A stretch of 35,836 nucleotides of DNA from a virus. The DNA lies in the IMG/VR virus record IMGVR_UViG_3300046003_007347, positions 1 through 35,836 of that record; one strand, written 5' to 3'. The notes under the pieces were generated by a model, which searched no databases, had not been told where the DNA came from, and worked only from the letters and a program-made list of their open reading frames with translations. Every line of letters starts with the position of its first letter. Positions within the stretch are counted from its first letter, which is position 1. Shown one piece after another: positions 23,341 to 31,176 of this stretch. The position numbers and the translations under genes were made by a program.

Positions 23341-24993
23341 TTAAATATTAGTTCCTGTTGGATTTATATTAAAGTCTAATATAACAAATTCAACTGTTTT
23401 TGTAGGTTGGATAAATATTTGTCCTATTAATTGATTTCTATCTATTACATCACTAGTATTATTAGTATCATCCATTACAATTTTATAAGCATATAAACCA
23501 TCTCTTTGTTGAATTGAATCTAAATATGGTCTTATTTTAGCTTGAAAACTATTTCTTGTAGCAATTGTATTTTGTTCGAAAACAAATGTATTACCTACTT
23601 GTCCTATATATCTTTTTAATTCAATAAGTAATCTTCTTACATTAACTCTATCTAAAGCAGACGCTTTAGTTTGTAATGTTTTTTGTCCATATATTACAAT
23701 TCCTTGTCCTGGGAAAGTAGCTATTGGGTTTACTTTTCCTGCTTGTAAAGTATCTCTATCGGTTGGAGATAATTTTCTTTCAGTTTGAACTACACTAATA
23801 CCACCTCTTTTAAATCCTGCTGGGGCAAACCAAGGAGCTCCTGCTCTATCATTATATTCATATACAGCAGGTACTATTGTAGATGGTGGTACCCAAACTA
23901 ATTTTCCTGTTTGTGGAGAATTTACTTGAACCCAAGGATAATATGTTGCTGCATAACTTGAATCGATCTCACTAGCTTCTGCTACTGCTGTTAAAATATT
24001 ATCTCCTTTATCTGTTACATCTACTATAGCAATTGAATCCCCTCTATCAATACAAGTTTGAATTAAAGTCGCAACTACAGAACTATTTGTAGGTTGTGTA
24101 GCTCCTGGTGCAGTTAATATATCAAATTGAAATTCATCTTTATTAGCTAAAATAGCAAATGATGATGTATAAGCACTATCTGGAGTACCATATATAGAAG
24201 ATAAATTACCTGTTGCTCCACCAAAAGTTCCTGATGCTGCTACTGGTATAGAGGCAGTATATTGAGATTTTGCAACTCCATTGTTATCAAAATAATTTAA
24301 AGTTGGTGTATTAACTTGTTTTACTCTAATATATTTACTTTTTATTGAATAATCACCTTCTATTTGAATATAATTATCAGTTAATACTTTTGATTGATTA
24401 CCAATTACAGCTTCTATATAATTTGTTGAATTTGGGTCTAAAGATAAATTAGTCCATGACTCTAAAATAGATTTAGAATTAGTTAAATCATTACCTTTTC
24501 TAATTAAAAGATTAAAAGTACCTGATGATGTATTTGGAGAAGTTATTTCCCATCTTAAATTATCAGCAGAACCACTTACTAAAGCTCCATTAGTAGTTTC
24601 AGAACCGGAACTATTCATTATGGCTCCAGCAGATAATGTTTCTAATAAAAATGATGCAGATGCTGTAGCTTGGGAATTTAATATATTTGTTGAAGTTGCT
24701 GGTAAAAATGAACCAGAAACTACTCTAGTAACTAATAATCCTGTACCTCCTTGTTGGAAGTAATTATAAGCAGATATAGAAGTTAAATATTCATTTATAG
24801 TTGATCCGCTTTCAAATGTACCTCCAAATTTATTTAAATAATCACTATAAGAAGTAACTAGTGTTGGTATATTTACAGGACCTTTTACTGTTGGACCTAC
24901 AATAGCAGCTCCTGCTATTTGAGGACCTTGAACAATCGGTGATTGGTCATTTTCTCTGGTTAATATACCAGGGGATAATAAAGTTTCTGTCAT
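23341..24993 (-). CDS. Contractile tail sheath protein, gp18-like
   Basis: A 550-residue sheath subunit that contracts to drive the tube through the envelope. The N-terminus LLSPGILTRENDQSPIVQGP followed by AAIVGPTVKGPVNIPTLVTS is the classic sheath opening. It contains the extended handshake arm and a variable protruding domain (about residues 90-330, Ser/Thr/Asn-rich). The conserved C-terminal core contains QGIVIYGQKTLQTKASALDR, then VNVRRLLIELKRYIGQ, then FVFEQNTIATRNSFQAKIRP, and ends in an extended strand. Length is below T4 gp18 (about 659), due to a smaller protruding domain. It has its own candidate promoter and terminator. Confidence 0.95.
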   Translation of the reverse strand: MTETLLSPGILTRENDQSPIVQGPQIAGAAIVGPTVKGPVNIPTLVTSYSDYLNKFGGTFESGSTINEYLTSISAYNYFQQGGTGLLVTRVVSGSFLPATSTNILNSQATASASFLLETLSAGAIMNSSGSETTNGALVSGSADNLRWEITSPNTSSGTFNLLIRKGNDLTNSKSILESWTNLSLDPNSTNYIEAVIGNQSKVLTDNYIQIEGDYSIKSKYIRVKQVNTPTLNYFDNNGVAKSQYTASIPVAASGTFGGATGNLSSIYGTPDSAYTSSFAILANKDEFQFDILTAPGATQPTNSSVVATLIQTCIDRGDSIAIVDVTDKGDNILTAVAEASEIDSSYAATYYPWVQVNSPQTGKLVWVPPSTIVPAVYEYNDRAGAPWFAPAGFKRGGISVVQTERKLSPTDRDTLQAGKVNPIATFPGQGIVIYGQKTLQTKASALDRVNVRRLLIELKRYIGQVGNTFVFEQNTIATRNSFQAKIRPYLDSIQQRDGLYAYKIVMDDTNNTSDVIDRNQLIGQIFIQPTKTVEFVILDFNINPTGTNI

Positions 24994-25017
24994 TTTATAT
25001 GTTATATTTTATTTATG

Positions 25018-25027
25018 TATAAATATT
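25018..25027 (-). promoter_or_regulatory. Candidate late promoter of the sheath gene
   Basis: ACTAATATTTATACATAAAT in the gene direction carries the full AATATTTATA motif, 24 bases before the sheath ATG. The 61-base gap to the preceding gene contains no terminator hairpin, so read-through from the fibre module is also possible. Confidence 0.5.
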
Positions 25028-25054
25028 AGTAAGAGGTTTGAAATTAATAATTTA

Positions 25055-25924
25055 TTAAGGGTATAATTCTATTAATAATGAAGATTTATCTAATAAATTA
25101 TCTACTAAAGTGTCTGAACTATTAAATGTTGTTAAAATTATTTCATTTGTTCCTGAAGAGTAATCAAGTTGAAAAGAACTTAAACCACCATTATTAGGAC
25201 TACAAAATCCCCAGGTTTTATTTAAAGTAAAATTATTAATCATAGTTCCTATATATTCACCAAAATTTGTTCTGGTCCAAGTAATATTCCCTAATGTATT
25301 TTCTAAAATAATTACGGTTGGATCGTTTGTTCCTGTTTGGGATATAAGGGCTTTATATATTTTATTTTTTTCTATTACCAAATTACCACTTTGGGATGGG
25401 TAAGATATAAATATTTCAGAACTTTGAGATAAATGTTGTTTTATTGTTGTTTTACCTAAACTACTGGAAATGTAATTATATGGGAGACTCCCAGATGTAT
25501 TATTAAATGTTGTTACATTATCATTATTACCAATAGTAAAGGAATTAGGGTTTACCGTTACTTGAGAACTATAATTATCTCTTCTTATTTCAAAACTATT
25601 ATTACCTATATAAATCCCTTCAAGTTCATTTCCTATCTGTATATAATTTCCATCTTCTATATCAATACTTCCCGATATTGTTTGGTTATCCTTAAATATA
25701 TTTGAACCAGTTATTGCAAATGAACTAGTGTTGATATATCCACTCCCTGTTGGTAAATTAGTTAATAATGAACCATCCCCAATAAAGTAAGATGAAGTAA
25801 TGGAACCACTAATTTCTATTTGGATATTAGGTGTTTCACCAGATAGGGCATCTATAATCCTAGTAAGGTGTTCAGATTTTATTTGTTGTTGTGGAGCTAT
25901 TCCACTTGTAGAAATTTTTGCCAT
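25055..25924 (-). CDS. Fibre-like structural protein with GDGS motif
   Basis: A 289-residue protein. After a helical N-terminus (QQQIKSEHLTRIIDALSG) it carries SSYFIGDGSLLTNLPTGSG at about residues 43-63. This is the same turn motif that appears twice in the 822-residue fibre and is common in phage fibre shafts. The remainder is Ser/Thr/Asn-rich with strand repeats (QTISGSIDIEDGNYIQIGNE, then GIYIGNNSFEIRRD) and a distinct C-terminal beta domain (ENTLGNITWTRTNFGEYIGT). There is no enzyme motif. It probably forms a trimeric fibre or whisker on neck or baseplate. It lies upstream of the sheath with its own candidate late promoter 12 bases before the ATG. Confidence 0.72.
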   Translation of the reverse strand: MAKISTSGIAPQQQIKSEHLTRIIDALSGETPNIQIEISGSITSSYFIGDGSLLTNLPTGSGYINTSSFAITGSNIFKDNQTISGSIDIEDGNYIQIGNELEGIYIGNNSFEIRRDNYSSQVTVNPNSFTIGNNDNVTTFNNTSGSLPYNYISSSLGKTTIKQHLSQSSEIFISYPSQSGNLVIEKNKIYKALISQTGTNDPTVIILENTLGNITWTRTNFGEYIGTMINNFTLNKTWGFCSPNNGGLSSFQLDYSSGTNEIILTTFNSSDTLVDNLLDKSSLLIELYP

Positions 25925-25936
25925 GTTTTATTTTAA

Positions 25937-25946
25937 TATAAATATT
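25937..25946 (-). promoter_or_regulatory. Candidate late promoter of the 289-residue fibre-like gene
   Basis: TTTTAATATTTATATTAAAA in the gene direction, 12 bases before the ATG at 25924, the shortest spacing of the series. The site overlaps the stop codon of the preceding small gene. Confidence 0.5.
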
Positions 25947-26178
25947 AAAATTCTCCAGTCTCTAAATTAATATCTATATCTCCATATTTAGAAATAATAT
26001 ATTCTTTAAATGTTTTTTCTTCTGATTGGATATTATTTAATAATTTTTTCGCTTCTTCTTTTTTTTGATTTAAAATTATTTCATTAAATGAAATCTGTCC
26101 TAATTCTAAAAGAATACTATGAGATTTTGTTTGTAATTCTTGTAATTGTTTTAATTCTTGTTGTTCTAGTTTATTCAT
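25945..26178 (-). CDS. Small coiled-coil hypothetical protein
   Basis: A 77-residue protein made of two long charged helices (LEQQELKQLQELQTKSHSIL, then EAKKLLNNIQSEEKTFKEYI) and a short acidic tail (KYGDIDINLETGEF). The tail, with its GD-ID-LETGE pattern, resembles that of small helical proteins that I recall from large marine phages, whose function is unknown. It has no Cys and no membrane span. It sits between the two fibre genes, so it may be a fibre or collar accessory factor or a chaperone. Confidence 0.6.
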   Translation of the reverse strand: MNKLEQQELKQLQELQTKSHSILLELGQISFNEIILNQKKEEAKKLLNNIQSEEKTFKEYIISKYGDIDINLETGEF

Positions 26179-26260
26179 AATTTTATTTTTAAAGTTATTG
26201 ATTATTATTATTTTTTAATTGTTTTGTCCAAACTTTTGTTGGATTGATTTATTCTAAGTG

Positions 26261-26286
26261 AAAATATAGTTTTGCAAAAAGTCAAT
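26261..26286 (-). promoter_or_regulatory. Possible host-type promoter in the 130-base gap before 26178
   Basis: In the gene direction TTGAC (26285-26281) is followed after 12 bases by TATATTTT (26268-26261). The second box is close to the Bacteroidota -7 element TAnnTTTG and the first to its -33 TTTG/TTG element. Downstream, TCCAA/TTGGA arms at 26227-26243 could be an operator. This gap is the only sizeable one in the structural region, and it lacks the late motif. Weak, pattern-based evidence. Confidence 0.25.
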
Positions 26287-26308
26287 AAATAAAAATACGT
26301 TTCTTATT

Positions 26309-26563
26309 TCATATTAAAATCCCTATTATTAACCCACCTAAAACAGATAATAAAATATCAGTTTTGGAATAAGTTGCTTTATAATTTTTTACTTGTTCTG
26401 TTTCCCATAAATGACCGATTAAAGCACATAACCAACAACCGATTAATAAACCTAAAATATTAGATAAAAGTAAGTTTGGAATTAAAGCAATTAGAATACC
26501 TCCTACAATATGTAAGAGATTTCTATATTTCCATTTTTTTGTAAATTCAATTATTTGTTTCAT
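26309..26563 (-). CDS. Small multi-span membrane protein
   Basis: An 84-residue protein with two to three hydrophobic spans: about residues 17-33 (LHIVGGILIALIPNLLL), 36-50 (ILGLLIGCWLCALIG) and 70-84 (ILLSVLGGLIIGILI). The charged loop LWETEQVKNYKATYSKTD lies between the second and third. It resembles phage and prophage membrane proteins that I recall but cannot name functionally. The start overlaps the stop of the fibre-assembly-like gene by 4 bases (ATGA). It sits inside the fibre module, where membrane proteins can act in superinfection exclusion, but this is only a suggestion from position. Confidence 0.65.
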   Translation of the reverse strand: MKQIIEFTKKWKYRNLLHIVGGILIALIPNLLLSNILGLLIGCWLCALIGHLWETEQVKNYKATYSKTDILLSVLGGLIIGILI

Positions 26564-26877
26564 TTATACTTCTCTCTAATCGCTTGACGTTGTTCTAATA
26601 TTTCTGTTGGTATTGGAATCCCACGCTCTGCAAATCTTACAACATACCAATCAGTCGCTAATAGTTCAGTATATTGTTGTTGTTTCAATTGTTCTGTTTT
26701 TTCAGATTGAACTTGTGCAATTTCTTCACTTGTTGCACCTTCTACCAAGACACCATTTACCAAATGAGGTTTAATAAATTCAGTGTTCAAAAGTGGTGTT
26801 CCATTAATAGGACATTCCGCATGATTTTCGCAATACATAATAAATCCATTTTCGTCTAAAATTGAATATAGTGGCAT
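26560..26877 (-). CDS. Tail fibre assembly-like protein
   Basis: A 105-residue protein. The first half is a small beta unit (LYSILDENGFIMYCENHAEC, then LLNTEFIKPHLVNGVLVEGA). A helix follows (SEEIAQVQSEKTEQLKQQQY), and the end ATDWYVVRFAERGIPIPTEI then LEQRQAIREKY closely follows the C-terminal pattern of tail fibre assembly proteins and phage tail appendage proteins (TDWY-x-R-x-E-G-IP-x-x-R-x-IR). It begins 1 base after the stop of the 822-residue fibre gene, the usual position for a fibre chaperone. It may alternatively be a virion component at the fibre tip. Confidence 0.68.
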   Translation of the reverse strand: MPLYSILDENGFIMYCENHAECPINGTPLLNTEFIKPHLVNGVLVEGATSEEIAQVQSEKTEQLKQQQYTELLATDWYVVRFAERGIPIPTEILEQRQAIREKYK

Positions 26878-26878
26878 A

Positions 26879-29347
26879 TTATTTAGATATTAAAAGTTGT
26901 TTTCTTGTTACTGAATCAGAAGCGTTTCCTAATTGAACAGTTGTAAAAAAATAATTATCAATTGTTGGGTCAAAAGGGATAGATAAAGTTGCTACTGATA
27001 AACCGCCAATATCTGAAATAGCGTTTACATTTCCATCGACTCTACCATTCAATAAACCGCCTGTTATTTCAAAAGTTCTAATTATTTTCGCTGAAACATT
27101 TGCATTAGCCATTGCAAAGACAGCTATTACAGTAGCTCCTGTAAGTGTGTCGCTTGTATTGTGCCAAAGTCGTATCTGACAAGTTCCTAATCCAGCAGAT
27201 TTTTCAACCGCAAACGAATCTAAATTCATTAAATCTTCTGCACTAAAAGTATTTGCAGGAATTAAAATACTACTACCTATTTGAGTTCGTGAAGTTGTGC
27301 CTGTAACTGTTGTTGTTGGTGTGGTGTTTTTTACTAACCATTGCAAATTATTTTTATCATTTACCCACTCACGAGTTGCGACGCTCTTTGTTCCTCCCTC
27401 ATCTTCAAAATTGAAAGTTGTATTTTGACTTCTTGGAGTCGCTTTAATTATTGTTTCAGTAGCAGAAGATAAATCACCTAAAACAAAATCAGTAGTTGAA
27501 AATGTTGAGTAATAATTTTCACCTAATAAACTAAAATTTGCTGGTTGAATTGTTGTTGATTCAGATACACCAGTTATAGTTATATTATTTGTTGTAGCAC
27601 TCCCAACATCTGTAACTTGTTGAAAGTTGGGGGTATTACTATTAACCCACTCTTTTGTTACAAGTGATTTACCTGTAGTTTCATTATCTATAATAGAAAT
27701 CGTTAATCCAGGTGCTGTAATCTCTCTACTACTACTTAAAATTAAAATATCATCTGTATTAGATAAACTTGGTGTTGATGTATTTCCTAAAGTAAATATA
27801 GTACTACTATTATTTTTTCCTGATACTATATATAAATTGTTTGTAGAGTATAAAGCAGCATTTGTTCTAAATTTTGTAACAAAATAATTATCCCCAAAAA
27901 ATGCTAATTGGGTAGAATTAGTAAATGGTGCTCCGGAACCTTGTGCTGTAAAAGCGGAGATTGTTCCATTTCCAGTAGTATTAGAGTTTCTAATAAAATA
28001 TCCTGTATTATTATTAAGAGAACTTGATATAAAAAATCCAGAGTTAGTAGTTTTTGGTTGCAACCTAATTCCATAATAAGAATCAACTGGTGATGTTATG
28101 GTTTGGAGTAAGCTTTGTGATATTCCTGTTAATTGTGAACCATCTCCAATAAAACTCCCTGTAAAACTTCCTGTATTATAACTAGATGTAAAATTATTAA
28201 AGGAAGAAGTTAATAATAAAGAACTAGTATCAAAATTAAAATTATTAATTCTATTATCGAATGATGAGCTATCCTGATTATATGAACCTGTTAATATAAA
28301 ACTTCCTGTATCTATATTACTACCAGAAGGTAATGGTAGATTAGTTAAAAGAGAACCATCTCCTATAAAAGTACCATTAAATGTACCATAATATGCTACT
28401 CTATTATTGTTTTGATTTGTATATGTAATTACTTTGTTTCCTCCATTATCTGTAGATATAGGTAGAGGTGATTGGGCAAATTCTTTAAATAATAGTTTTG
28501 TTACATTATATGATTTTGGGGAAGGTGCTGCTTTTTGTACATTTACAGATTTTGGGATTATATATCCATTTACTACAAGAGTAAGTTCACTTTTTATTCC
28601 TCTATCATTCCCATTCTCAACTTGAATGGGAGTTGGAAATTGTGTTATACTTGCTCTGAATTGAAATCTTTCTTTATCTCCCCAATATGAATCAGAAGCA
28701 AATTCAATTGCTTCTATTATACTATTCATATGCTCTACATAATCAGTGAAAATAGTAAGTTTATATGTTAAAGTAATATAATCAGGAATTATACCAACTT
28801 GATATTCTTCACTAGGTTTTTGATTTTGTAAAACAGAGAAATTATCATAAGCATTTCGTTTTGAATAACCTGTTTTAAAATATTGTACATTTTGTACTTT
28901 ATTCCCATCTAATTTATTTCCTAATCTTCTATCTTTTTCAAACGATTCTCTCTTTATTGCTATAACAGGTATAAAAGCTTTACCATCTTTATCGCGAAAA
29001 AAACCGTCTTTTTGCATTGACTTCCATCTTTCAGGGGAACCGTATATAATAGGTACTTCGCGTTGATTTCCGTTAATTTCAACTGTTGGTTTTATATAAT
29101 TTTTTAAATAATATAAAATAGTATCATCATGATCTTCTAAAGTGATATTAATTATATTATTAATATCATCCTTCATAGAGATCTCATTACCTCTAATTAA
29201 ATTAGGTTCACCGGGTGTTGTGTATTTTGCGTTTGGATTAGAGTTATCGTATGGTTGTTCTATTTGCTCTGGAATCTGATATGGATCAGGCAAATTCTTT
29301 AGAAATTTCTCTCTGTTTATTGGAGTTGGTTTCTCTCTTTTAGCCAT
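26879..29347 (-). CDS. Chimeric structural protein / tail fibre
   Basis: An 822-residue protein with three parts. Residues 1-290 form a virion anchoring domain, with segments DDTILYYLKNYIKPTVEING, PIIYGSPERWKSMQKDGFFR and PDYITLTYKLTIFTDYVEHM, that looks like a conserved neck or baseplate attachment unit. Residues 320-560 are a Ser/Thr/Asn-rich shaft with FIGDGSLLTNLP (about 326-338) and FIGDGSQLTGI (about 396-408). Residues 560-822 carry two copies of a K-S-(L/V)-(V/A)-T-(K/R)-E-W-V-N motif and a compact beta domain at the tip (ILIPANTFSAEDLMNLDSFA, then TCQIRLWHNTSDTLTGA). Hand-counted GC rises from 14/60 in the shaft (28381-28440) to 27/60 in the tip (27121-27180), a sign that the tip was exchanged. 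A fibre-assembly-like gene follows. Confidence 0.8.
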   Translation of the reverse strand: MAKREKPTPINREKFLKNLPDPYQIPEQIEQPYDNSNPNAKYTTPGEPNLIRGNEISMKDDINNIINITLEDHDDTILYYLKNYIKPTVEINGNQREVPIIYGSPERWKSMQKDGFFRDKDGKAFIPVIAIKRESFEKDRRLGNKLDGNKVQNVQYFKTGYSKRNAYDNFSVLQNQKPSEEYQVGIIPDYITLTYKLTIFTDYVEHMNSIIEAIEFASDSYWGDKERFQFRASITQFPTPIQVENGNDRGIKSELTLVVNGYIIPKSVNVQKAAPSPKSYNVTKLLFKEFAQSPLPISTDNGGNKVITYTNQNNNRVAYYGTFNGTFIGDGSLLTNLPLPSGSNIDTGSFILTGSYNQDSSSFDNRINNFNFDTSSLLLTSSFNNFTSSYNTGSFTGSFIGDGSQLTGISQSLLQTITSPVDSYYGIRLQPKTTNSGFFISSSLNNNTGYFIRNSNTTGNGTISAFTAQGSGAPFTNSTQLAFFGDNYFVTKFRTNAALYSTNNLYIVSGKNNSSTIFTLGNTSTPSLSNTDDILILSSSREITAPGLTISIIDNETTGKSLVTKEWVNSNTPNFQQVTDVGSATTNNITITGVSESTTIQPANFSLLGENYYSTFSTTDFVLGDLSSATETIIKATPRSQNTTFNFEDEGGTKSVATREWVNDKNNLQWLVKNTTPTTTVTGTTSRTQIGSSILIPANTFSAEDLMNLDSFAVEKSAGLGTCQIRLWHNTSDTLTGATVIAVFAMANANVSAKIIRTFEITGGLLNGRVDGNVNAISDIGGLSVATLSIPFDPTIDNYFFTTVQLGNASDSVTRKQLLISK

Positions 29348-29874
29348 TATATACTTGTTCTTTTAAATGTATTTCTTATGAATTTAAGTTTTTGTAATAA
29401 ACTTGCTAAACGTTTTGTATCTTTGTAATCTTTTTTATAAGACTCTAATTTATTTATTAATATTGATAATTCTCTATGTAAGTCTTTATCAGTGATATCT
29501 TTATCTACTTTCCATGTAACTGATTGTGTTAATGGGTCTATATCAGTTACAGTAGTTTTTGATGTTCCAGATTGTGTAGTTTTTCCTATTTGAAAATCAT
29601 CAACATTTTCATTAATATTAAAATTAATTTCATCATCATTCCACCACATCTTGTTTGTGTTTTTTTCATTTGGAAATGAAATTAAACTCCATGTTACTTC
29701 TTCAGGATTTTCAAAATCAGGTAAAAATGGTTTATCTTTAATATCATTCCACTTTATACCTTTTTTATAAACTATTATATCATTTCTATCCCCAGTATTT
29801 AATACTGCTCTACGAGGTGGAGTGTTTATTTTTATTTCCGATAATAGGAAATTTTTACTATCTCTTATATCCAT
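29347..29874 (-). CDS. Head-cluster protein with MDI-type N-terminal peptide
   Basis: A 175-residue protein. It starts [20 protein letters not shown], nearly the same as the 95-residue protein at 30885-31172 ([20 protein letters not shown]), while the remainders are unrelated. Leu11-Ser12-Glu13 fits the (I/L)-x-E site of the T4 prohead protease, so the first 13 residues may be a removable capsid-targeting peptide. The body has an acidic Trp-rich middle (KMWWNDDEINFNINENVDDF) and a basic helical C-terminus (LESYKKDYKDTKRLASLLQK, then LKFIRNTFKRTSI). The latter would suit DNA contact inside the head. The start overlaps the upstream stop by one base. No known domain is recognised. Confidence 0.68.
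   Translation of the reverse strand: MDIRDSKNFLLSEIKINTPPRRAVLNTGDRNDIIVYKKGIKWNDIKDKPFLPDFENPEEVTWSLISFPNEKNTNKMWWNDDEINFNINENVDDFQIGKTTQSGTSKTTVTDIDPLTQSVTWKVDKDITDKDLHRELSILINKLESYKKDYKDTKRLASLLQKLKFIRNTFKRTSI
29838..29857 (-). repeat. 20-base direct repeat, copy 1
   Basis: CCGATAATAGGAAATTTTTA on the plus strand is identical to 31136-31155. It encodes KNFLLSE of the shared N-terminal peptide. Exact nucleotide identity in two otherwise unrelated genes points to recent duplication or recombination of the leader segment. Confidence 0.85.
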
Positions 29875-30383
29875 TATAAACTAGCTTTTAATTTTGATGC
29901 AATTTGAGAAATTTCAACTCCTTTAACACCACCTACAGCACTTTCAATGGCTTTAATTATAACAGAATCAGCAGTAAGTACTCCTTTAACAGCATAACCA
30001 GCAGCAACTGCTAATATTATAGCATAAATAACTTTGGAAGTTGTTTCTAATTTTTCTTCATTTACTCCATTTTCATCACTCCAAACACTTTTAGCTAAAC
30101 CTGTTATTTTAATTAATCTTTTAATTAAACCAAGATAAACATGTTCCCATTTATGGGCAAATTTTTCAATTGTTTGAGCTACTTCAGATTCATCACCGCT
30201 TTTAGAAAATTTCTTCGATATAGCTCCAATAGCTTTACCTACCCACTCTAATACTTTGGGTGCGGCTAATAAACCTCCAATAATTAAACTACCTACGGCT
30301 TCATCTAATTGTTGTGGTTCTTCTAATTGTGTATAATTTTCGTTTAAACCAGCCAAATACTGTAATCTATTTTGTTCTTTCAT
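29874..30383 (-). CDS. Putative internal capsid / membrane-active protein with LAGLNE peptide
   Basis: A 169-residue protein. It opens [20 protein letters not shown], sharing the LAG(I/L)NE peptide with the 80-residue protein and the C-terminus of the scaffold. Leu13-Asn14-Glu15 and Leu26-Asp27-Glu28 (before Ala29) both fit prohead-protease sites. The rest is helical with two hydrophobic amphipathic stretches, about 29-43 (AVGSLIIGGLLAAPK) and 117-137 (KVIYAIILAVAAGYAVKGVL), plus Lys-rich segments (SKKFSKSGD, then LIKRLIKITGLAK). A soluble precursor that becomes membrane-active after processing would fit an ejected internal protein. It is encoded between two head-type genes with one-base overlaps. 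Confidence 0.65.
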   Translation of the reverse strand: MKEQNRLQYLAGLNENYTQLEEPQQLDEAVGSLIIGGLLAAPKVLEWVGKAIGAISKKFSKSGDESEVAQTIEKFAHKWEHVYLGLIKRLIKITGLAKSVWSDENGVNEEKLETTSKVIYAIILAVAAGYAVKGVLTADSVIIKAIESAVGGVKGVEISQIASKLKASL

Positions 30384-30883
30384 TATATTCTTTCTTCTTT
30401 AATTCCTAATTTTTCAGCGCGTGTGTAATGTGCAGTTACTATAATAGATAATGAAGTACCTGTGTCTTCAACACCATCCCCAACCTTATAAGCGTATTCA
30501 GCATCTCTACCATGAACGGCTTGATTTTCGTTGATTTGGTTTATTTCAAAATATGATTCATTCCATAATAAAACATCTCCTATCATAGGAATAACATTAG
30601 CTTCTCTAAGATGTAATTTTAAAAATCTAACGACTAATGATCTTTCTCTATCCTGACCATAATCGTTGTCTGTTGTTTGAAAATCACCTCTTTCAATAAG
30701 ACAATTTATTAATATAGGACCTGTAAATTTTTTCTGTAATGATTCACCATATATATTTTCTTTTGTTTCTTCTAAATCAACAATATAATATCCTACTTTT
30801 TGTTCAATAATTTGACCTAAAAGTTCTTTATTTATATTATGGAAAAAATCTATATCCCTACTTCTACTCCAAAATGCACACAT
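30383..30883 (-). CDS. Conserved virion protein, probable neck / head completion
   Basis: A 166-residue protein. It begins [20 protein letters not shown] and continues [20 protein letters not shown] and [20 protein letters not shown], a pattern I recall from neck-region proteins of T4-like environmental phages. The second half has [20 protein letters not shown] followed by [15 protein letters not shown], a compact beta domain suited to the head-tail connector (head-closure/stopper type). Position between capsid and tail genes, near the neck protein at 31177, supports this. Which T4 neck gene (13, 14, 15 or 3) it corresponds to cannot be decided by eye. Confidence 0.65.
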   Translation of the reverse strand: MCAFWSRSRDIDFFHNINKELLGQIIEQKVGYYIVDLEETKENIYGESLQKKFTGPILINCLIERGDFQTTDNDYGQDRERSLVVRFLKLHLREANVIPMIGDVLLWNESYFEINQINENQAVHGRDAEYAYKVGDGVEDTGTSLSIIVTAHYTRAEKLGIKEERI

Positions 30884-30884
30884 A

Positions 30885-31172
30885 TTATTTTTGTTTTATA
30901 TATTTTAAATTAATAGATGCGTATCCTTGAGAATCATCATTTTTATATGGAATATTTTTAGAAATCAAATAATTTTCTAATTCTTCCCATTCTTCATCTT
31001 CTGTAAGAAATGAAATTTCATCTCCATCAATTTCTCCATATAATTTCCATCCATTATCTAATTTATAATATAATTTATTAGGATATTCTTGGTCTTTATA
31101 TAAATCTATACGAAAAGGATTAATTACTTTTATCTCCGATAATAGGAAATTTTTATATTTTAATATATCCAT
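30885..31172 (-). CDS. Small head-cluster protein with MDI-type N-terminal peptide
   Basis: A 95-residue protein with N-terminus [20 protein letters not shown], paired with the 175-residue gene 1.3 kb away. The predicted protease site is Leu11-Ser12-Glu13. The body is acidic and Tyr-rich ([20 protein letters not shown], then [19 protein letters not shown]), probably a small alpha/beta fold with no known motif. It lies 4 bases downstream of the neck protein and 1 base upstream of the next gene, so it is co-expressed with head-completion proteins. A T4 IP-like internal protein is a possible role; an anti-host-defence or DNA-associated function after ejection would be further inference. Confidence 0.65.
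   Translation of the reverse strand: MDILKYKNFLLSEIKVINPFRIDLYKDQEYPNKLYYKLDNGWKLYGEIDGDEISFLTEDEEWEELENYLISKNIPYKNDDSQGYASINLKYIKQK
31136..31155 (-). repeat. 20-base direct repeat, copy 2
   Basis: Second copy of CCGATAATAGGAAATTTTTA, inside the first codons of the 95-residue gene, in the same reading frame and orientation as the copy at 29838-29857. Similarity falls away quickly on both sides. Confidence 0.85.
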
Positions 31173-31176
31173 AATT

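Noticed and set aside
27904-28086. Minus-strand 60-codon frame within the 822-residue fibre gene
   Set aside because: It is in another frame inside a well-supported gene, with low-complexity Leu/Ile-rich product and no leader.
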